NCBI RefSeq assembly: GCF_029168945.1
Contig: NC_083602.1
Span: forward strand, 73,056,600-73,120,599
Length of the DNA stretch: 64,000 nucleotides
Source of the DNA: Cannabis sativa
Taxonomy: Eukaryota; Streptophyta; Magnoliopsida; Rosales; Cannabaceae
Reading direction: 5' to 3'
In this document: in pieces, positions 60,017 to 64,000 of the stretch
How the letters are laid out: each line of letters starts with the position of its first letter
Position numbering within the stretch: position 1 is the stretch's first letter
Notes under the pieces: generated by a model
What the model saw: only the letters and a program-made list of their open reading frames with translations
The model's database searches: none
What the model was told of the DNA's origin: nothing
Position numbers and translations under genes: made by a program

Positions 60017-60717
60017 ACTTAGTTATTTTTATTTTATTTTTTTAACAATGGCCTTTAGGCGAGACAATGGTTTGCCCCTTGTGGCATTTTTCATAAAAAT
60101 TTTGCTTTGTTAGATGACCAACATTGCTAATTTACATATTTACTTTTATGCCTTTTATCCTGCCTTTTTCGAGTTATTTATGTTTTTATTTTGTGTTTTA
60201 ATTCACAATTAAACATTTTTCTTTCTTGATTTGGCTTAGGATATTTTTTAGGGTTATGCGCATCTCCATGTCATTATCCTATTGTAGACAAGCAATTAAT
60301 AATCAGTTATACTTTTTACGAACAGTTTGTATTCAACTATTATTTAAAGCAAACTTCAAATATTTTGAATGTTCTTTTAAGACACATTTGTATCTTGTTC
60401 ATAATACATGCTATAATTATGCGAGTCGTTATTTACTCAGGTCACATATAGCTTCTTGTTACTTTATGAGAAAGGATCTCACTTACAACTGCTAATTTAA
60501 TTTTATCTTAAAGAAGAGGTTTTTTAATTCTTAACTTTATATTGTCCAAAGACAATTTTAATCAATCATCGTTTTCTTTGTGAATTTTTTTTAATTTTTA
60601 AGTTTTCAGCATTTTTATTTATATTTCTAGGTAGAATATAGTTATTATACACATATATGCCCCCGAAGTAATTTTAAAGAGAATAAACCTTTATAATTAC
60701 TTTAAAAAATTAAACTT
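60017..60717. other. AT-rich spacer between antisense gene and gypsy pol tail
   Basis: No gene recognised. The 89-residue frame at 60226-60495 has no domain I know. The spacer lies tail-to-tail between two opposed coding relics. Confidence 0.5.
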
Positions 60718-60990
60718 TTATTCAGAATAATGACATATCATTACAAAGATTAATACAACATTTACATAATAAACTACATGTAATAAGGTCGTAAATGATC
60801 GTAGCGAGCCATTAAGCCAAGCTAATTTATAAACCCTGGTTCCAACTACAGCTTTAATGATGTACGGGGCTTCCCAATTCAGGTTGAACACTCCAACTGC
60901 TACATCTCGCGTGTTTGCTGTTATATGCATTTTTGCAAGCATGACATGTGGAAATTAATCAAGAAAAAGTCAAGAAATTTTTAAGGCTGC
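60718..60990 (-). pseudogene. Gypsy (Tat-like) pol 3' end
   Basis: The minus strand gives ANTRDVAVGVFNLNWEAPYI, then IKAVVGTRVYKLAWLNGSL, the C-terminal integrase region of plant Ty3/gypsy elements without chromodomain (pattern GDV..GVLGPNWEGPY.I..VVG.GTYKL..L.G). The last ten residues are shifted. Upstream pol is absent; at about 60990 the relic meets the plus-strand gypsy LTR. The clade is judged from this short tail together with the antisense gene, so it is an inference. Confidence 0.65.
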
Positions 60991-60995
60991 CTAAG

Positions 60996-62899
60996 TGTTG
61001 GGTTTTATGCCCTAAATAAAACTCCATTTCAATGTAATCCATTTTATTCAACATCAATAAAGAAACAGGAGTATTTTTCATTCGTTTGTGTATGTTTTGG
61101 TTCATGTTATCAATTGCTTGTCTATTTGATTTATAAATTTATCTGAAACCCTTTTCACATACTTGATCCTGTTTATTGTGTTGTCAACACATTGGAAAGT
61201 AAACATGACTATGTGAATAAAGTTTCTTAGATTTATTAGACACAGGGTTTTACTGATATGATAATCTACAACAGAGTTTACTTGCATTTGGAGAAATGCT
61301 ATGTTCTTTCCAGAGCATTGGTTAAAGTAAAGCTCAGGTTGGATGCATGGAGTATGCATCGGAAGGGACCGGTATTGAACTTTGACTTAGATTTATTAAA
61401 CTTACCGTAATATCTATTCAAGTCAATATCGTCTAGTTGATCCTAGATCAAATGATCTTGATCCTATTATGATTAGGCTCAATCTCAAGAGGTTATTCGT
61501 GTTCTTTGATTTGTTAGTTAAGCCTACTTTTGGGTCAGGGTGATACGTACATTTTGGGAACACGGTAGTGCAATTGAGTGGGAGCGCTAACATAAACATG
61601 AAATCTATAGCTTCTATCTGGCGAATAGTAAGTAAAGGATGATCTCTTTCGAGCTTGACCAAACGAAAATAAATGGTGGAGTACTCATTTCACATAAGCT
61701 GAAATATCATTTATACGGGGTCAAGTGTTTTAAGCATAAAATACATTGTAGGGTGTAACGGTAATCTAATCCCTTTACAGTGTAGATCATTCATATAGAG
61801 GATCATTGATCAAATTAGGATTATAACAATGGATAACTAATGATGTGTCTATATGGTGGAACATATAGAGCATTCTATATAATGAGAGTGCAATTCTAAG
61901 TTCTATGCGTGGATTCAACGAAGAATTAATAAGTCAGTGAATTTAGGTTATAAATTCTTGATCTGCTTATTGGAAGCTCGTTATATAGACCCATGGTCCC
62001 CCCACTAGTTGAGATAATATTGCTTGTAAGACTCATATAATTGGTTTTGATTAATCAATTATAATTCTCAAATTAGACTATGTCTATTTGTGAATTTTTC
62101 ACTTAGTAAGGGCAAAATTGTAAAGAAAGAGTTTTTAGGACATATTTGTTAATTATGATACTTTGTATGGTTCAATTAATAAATATGATAAATGAAAATA
62201 TTATTTAATAATTATTTATAGTTATTAAATAGTTAGAATTGGCATTTAAATGGTTGAATTTGAAAATTGGCATTTTTGAGAAAATGAGATGCAGAGATGA
62301 TTAAACTGCAAAATTGCAAAAAGTGAGGCCCAAATCCACATTGCCTAGGCCGACCACTTTTATAGGTTTTTTCATCTAATATTTTCATTATTTTAATGCC
62401 AAATAATTCAAACCTAACCCTAGTGGAATGCTATAAATAGATAGTGAAGGCTTCGGGAAATTTACACTTTTACTTCTGATTTCCTTCAGAGAAAAACCTG
62501 AGCCTTCTCTCTCTATACCTAGCCGCCACCTTCTTCTCTTTCTTCTTCCTTGAAATTTCGAAACCTCTTAGTGATTAGAGTAGTGCCCACACACAGCAAG
62601 TGATACCTCAATCATAGTGAGGAAGATCGTGAAGAAAGGGATTCAACAAGAAGGAGTTTCAGCATTAAAGAAGGAGAGAAAGAGATCCAGGTTCAGATCT
62701 TGATAATACTCTGCGACAGAAAGGATACAAGGGTTCGAGATCTGAACGGAAGGAGACATTTTAATTCCGCTGAACCCAATGTAAGGTTTCTAATACTTTA
62801 TATGTGTTTATTTCATAATCGTTTTAAAAGTTCATATTTAGGGTGTTAATCAACATACTTGTGAGTAGATCTAAGATCCTGGTAAAATAATTTCCAACA
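60996..62899 (+). mobile_element. Solo LTR of the copia-derived family, chimeric U3
   Basis: 1904 bp between exact CTAAG copies (60991-60995 and 62900-62904). The first 25 and the last 1.77 kb match the family, but about 61022-61135 is unlike the other eight LTRs (it has CAACATCAATAAAGAAACAG where they have the AATCATGTGAACCATGCAAC region). TATAAATA stands near 62434. Confidence 0.9.
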
Positions 62900-62904
62900 C
62901 TAAG

Positions 62905-63803
62905 TGCCTCACCTCGTGCTCCGGGAAGGTGAGAGGTATCACAAAATAGATTCCCGCATGAGAAGTCTTCTCGGATGCGAGCCCCAAGGAAGACGCCCGT
63001 GAGCCAGAGACTCAATCGACACTAGAATCTGGGAACCCTACGCTTCTGCGTGGAAAGTGGATCTTTGTAAGATAGGACGCATGAGTCCGAGGTATGCCTT
63101 TGACCCACGGATGCTCAACCCGCGCGTATCAGGCTACGGACCCAATGACCATGCTTTTCTGTGTACGATGTCAGGAGTTGTCTCCCATGCCGCACTACCA
63201 TGCAGAGCATGCGTGTCCTTGTGTACAGTGCAATACCATCCAACAGCTATGGATAATGGTAATTTAAATAAGAACGGCCTTAGAGCGACAGGTGTTCAAA
63301 GCACCACCAGTACAGCTAGTACAATCTCACATCGCTAAAGGCCACATGGAAAACATGCCACCTACCAATCCAATAGTGGGGGTTCATCCTTGAGAAGATC
63401 CACCCAAAATGGCCTATGCAAAGAGATTGGCCTATAAATACACCTAAAGGTACACTGGGCGGGGGATTCTATTTCTGATCCTTGACTTCTTCTCTTTTGA
63501 CTTTTTGCCTAAGGGCCAAAGGGGTATTCTTTACACATTACTGTAACTCCATTACAACTCCAGAATATTCCCACTAAGCTTCTTCTTCTTAAAGAGGAAC
63601 ACAGTAGGGTGGAGTAAAGTCCATCCCTGTTGTATTTGTATGTACAATCTCCGGTCAAAGAGCCTAATAAAATAGACTCATTGAGTAAGGATAATTAACG
63701 CCTAAACCACCTAAAAATCTATCGTCTATAGTCTTGTCATTTTACGCCTTCACTACTTTCTTAAGCTTTATAATTATTTGGTTGCCGAAAAACTCGGTAA
63801 ACA
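62905..63803 (+). repeat. Gypsy 5' LTR at the right edge
   Basis: GC-richer sequence that ends TCGGTAAACA directly before a TTTTGGCGC primer-binding region, as in plant Ty3/gypsy elements with TGGCGC-type PBS. Its start is uncertain; TGCCTAAG at about 60988 (split by the solo LTR) is one candidate. A TATAAATA promoter motif is at 63433-63440, and polyadenylation-like AATAAAATAG at 63666-63675. The 93-residue frame at 63057 lies in the LTR and is not supported as a gene. Confidence 0.6.
63433..63440 (+). promoter_or_regulatory. TATA box of the right-edge gypsy LTR
   Basis: TATAAATA in the context GGCCTATAAATACACC, about 370 bp before the LTR end, a usual distance for R plus U5. Confidence 0.6.
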
Positions 63804-63806
63804 TTT

Positions 63807-63825
63807 TGGCGCTCTTATTGTGAGC
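63807..63825 (+). other. Gypsy primer-binding site
   Basis: TGGCGCTCTTATTGTGAGC three bases after the LTR end. TGGCGC is the start of the PBS in Tat- and Athila-type gypsy elements; the rest deviates, so the tRNA cannot be named. Confidence 0.55.
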
Positions 63826-63842
63826 TGAAGAAAGAAGTATTC

Positions 63843-64000
63843 ATGGCGGCTATCGGGGCGAGATTGCCTAGACAAAGGTCCGTGCAAGAAGAGAAGGTAG
63901 ACCTCCTAATGACTTGTCGAGGTCCGGCTGAAGGCCGAAAAGGTATAGATCCAAGGTGTTGCCAGAAGGAGGCTCGAGGCCCCAGTCTACTCAAGAAAAG
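63843..64000 (+). CDS. Possible gypsy gag start, cut by the window edge
   Basis: An ATG 40 bases after the LTR opens a frame that stays open for 52 codons to the edge (MAAIGARLPRQRSVQEEKVD, then a Gly/Arg/Lys-rich stretch). The place is right for gag, but no domain can be recognised this early. Confidence 0.3.
   Translation, partial: MAAIGARLPRQRSVQEEKVDLLMTCRGPAEGRKGIDPRCCQKEARGPSLLKK

Noticed and set aside
60226..60495. 89-codon plus-strand ORF
   Set aside because: AT-rich, no domain recognised, and located between two transposon relics that converge on it.
63057..63338. 93-codon ORF near the right edge
   Set aside because: Located upstream of the TATA motif within a gypsy LTR; no recognisable domain.

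Overview
This window is repeat-dominated, AT-rich nuclear DNA of a flowering plant. Evidence: Ty3/gypsy Tekay-type chromovirus with a chromodomain, Ty1/copia relatives of the Angela/BARE type, a MULE carrying a piece of a pentatricopeptide-repeat (PPR) gene, and MITE and LINE-like debris. A eudicot is likely; the species cannot be fixed from the sequence. I see no intact host gene, no rRNA or tRNA gene and no CRISPR array. Nearly every coding trace is a broken transposon gene.

Layout. 1-840: simple-sequence-rich DNA with a possible first exon or MULE end on the minus strand. 841-4516: AT-rich debris with a copia gag relic (2041-2310), an adjoining MITE (2310-2595) and a possible LINE tail. 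4527-34551: one short MULE (about 1.3 kb without inserts, 10-bp target duplication TTAATAATAA) that carries a PPR fragment. Its left end was hit twice: by copia-derived element E1 (4533-14715, TSD GGATA) and by its relative E2 (14866-33387, TSD GGACT). E2 in turn holds a defective Tekay element (22231-31096, TSD CCGCG). After an AAT microsatellite comes a minus-strand Ty3/gypsy Tat-like relic running from about 34614 to 60990. It is split by a three-LTR tandem array of the copia family (34783-54112, a single TSD TATTT) and by a solo LTR (55657-57523, TSD TTTTT). A second solo LTR (60996-62899, TSD CTAAG) sits at the border with a plus-strand gypsy LTR, PBS and possible gag start that run off the right edge.

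The copia-derived family (nine LTRs of 1867-1904 bp here) is the dominant resident. Its internal region has no long ORF, but it holds decayed pol in the correct order: a GAG-pre-integrase-like segment, integrase, the RSGR segment, a short RT start, then RNase H, then PPT. The YxDD part of RT is missing, and a stop in the RNase H-side segment is shared by all four copies. The family therefore appears to have multiplied after losing its enzyme, presumably using enzymes of an autonomous relative.

The Tat-like relic has a pol tail on the minus strand and, beyond it, an intron-containing gene on the opposite strand that resembles the 'putative gypsy type transposon' domain. This matches the extra antisense ORFs known for the Tat lineage. 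The order of events can be read from the nesting: Tat relic and MULE first, then the copia-derived elements, then Tekay inside E2, with solo LTR formation at two sites.
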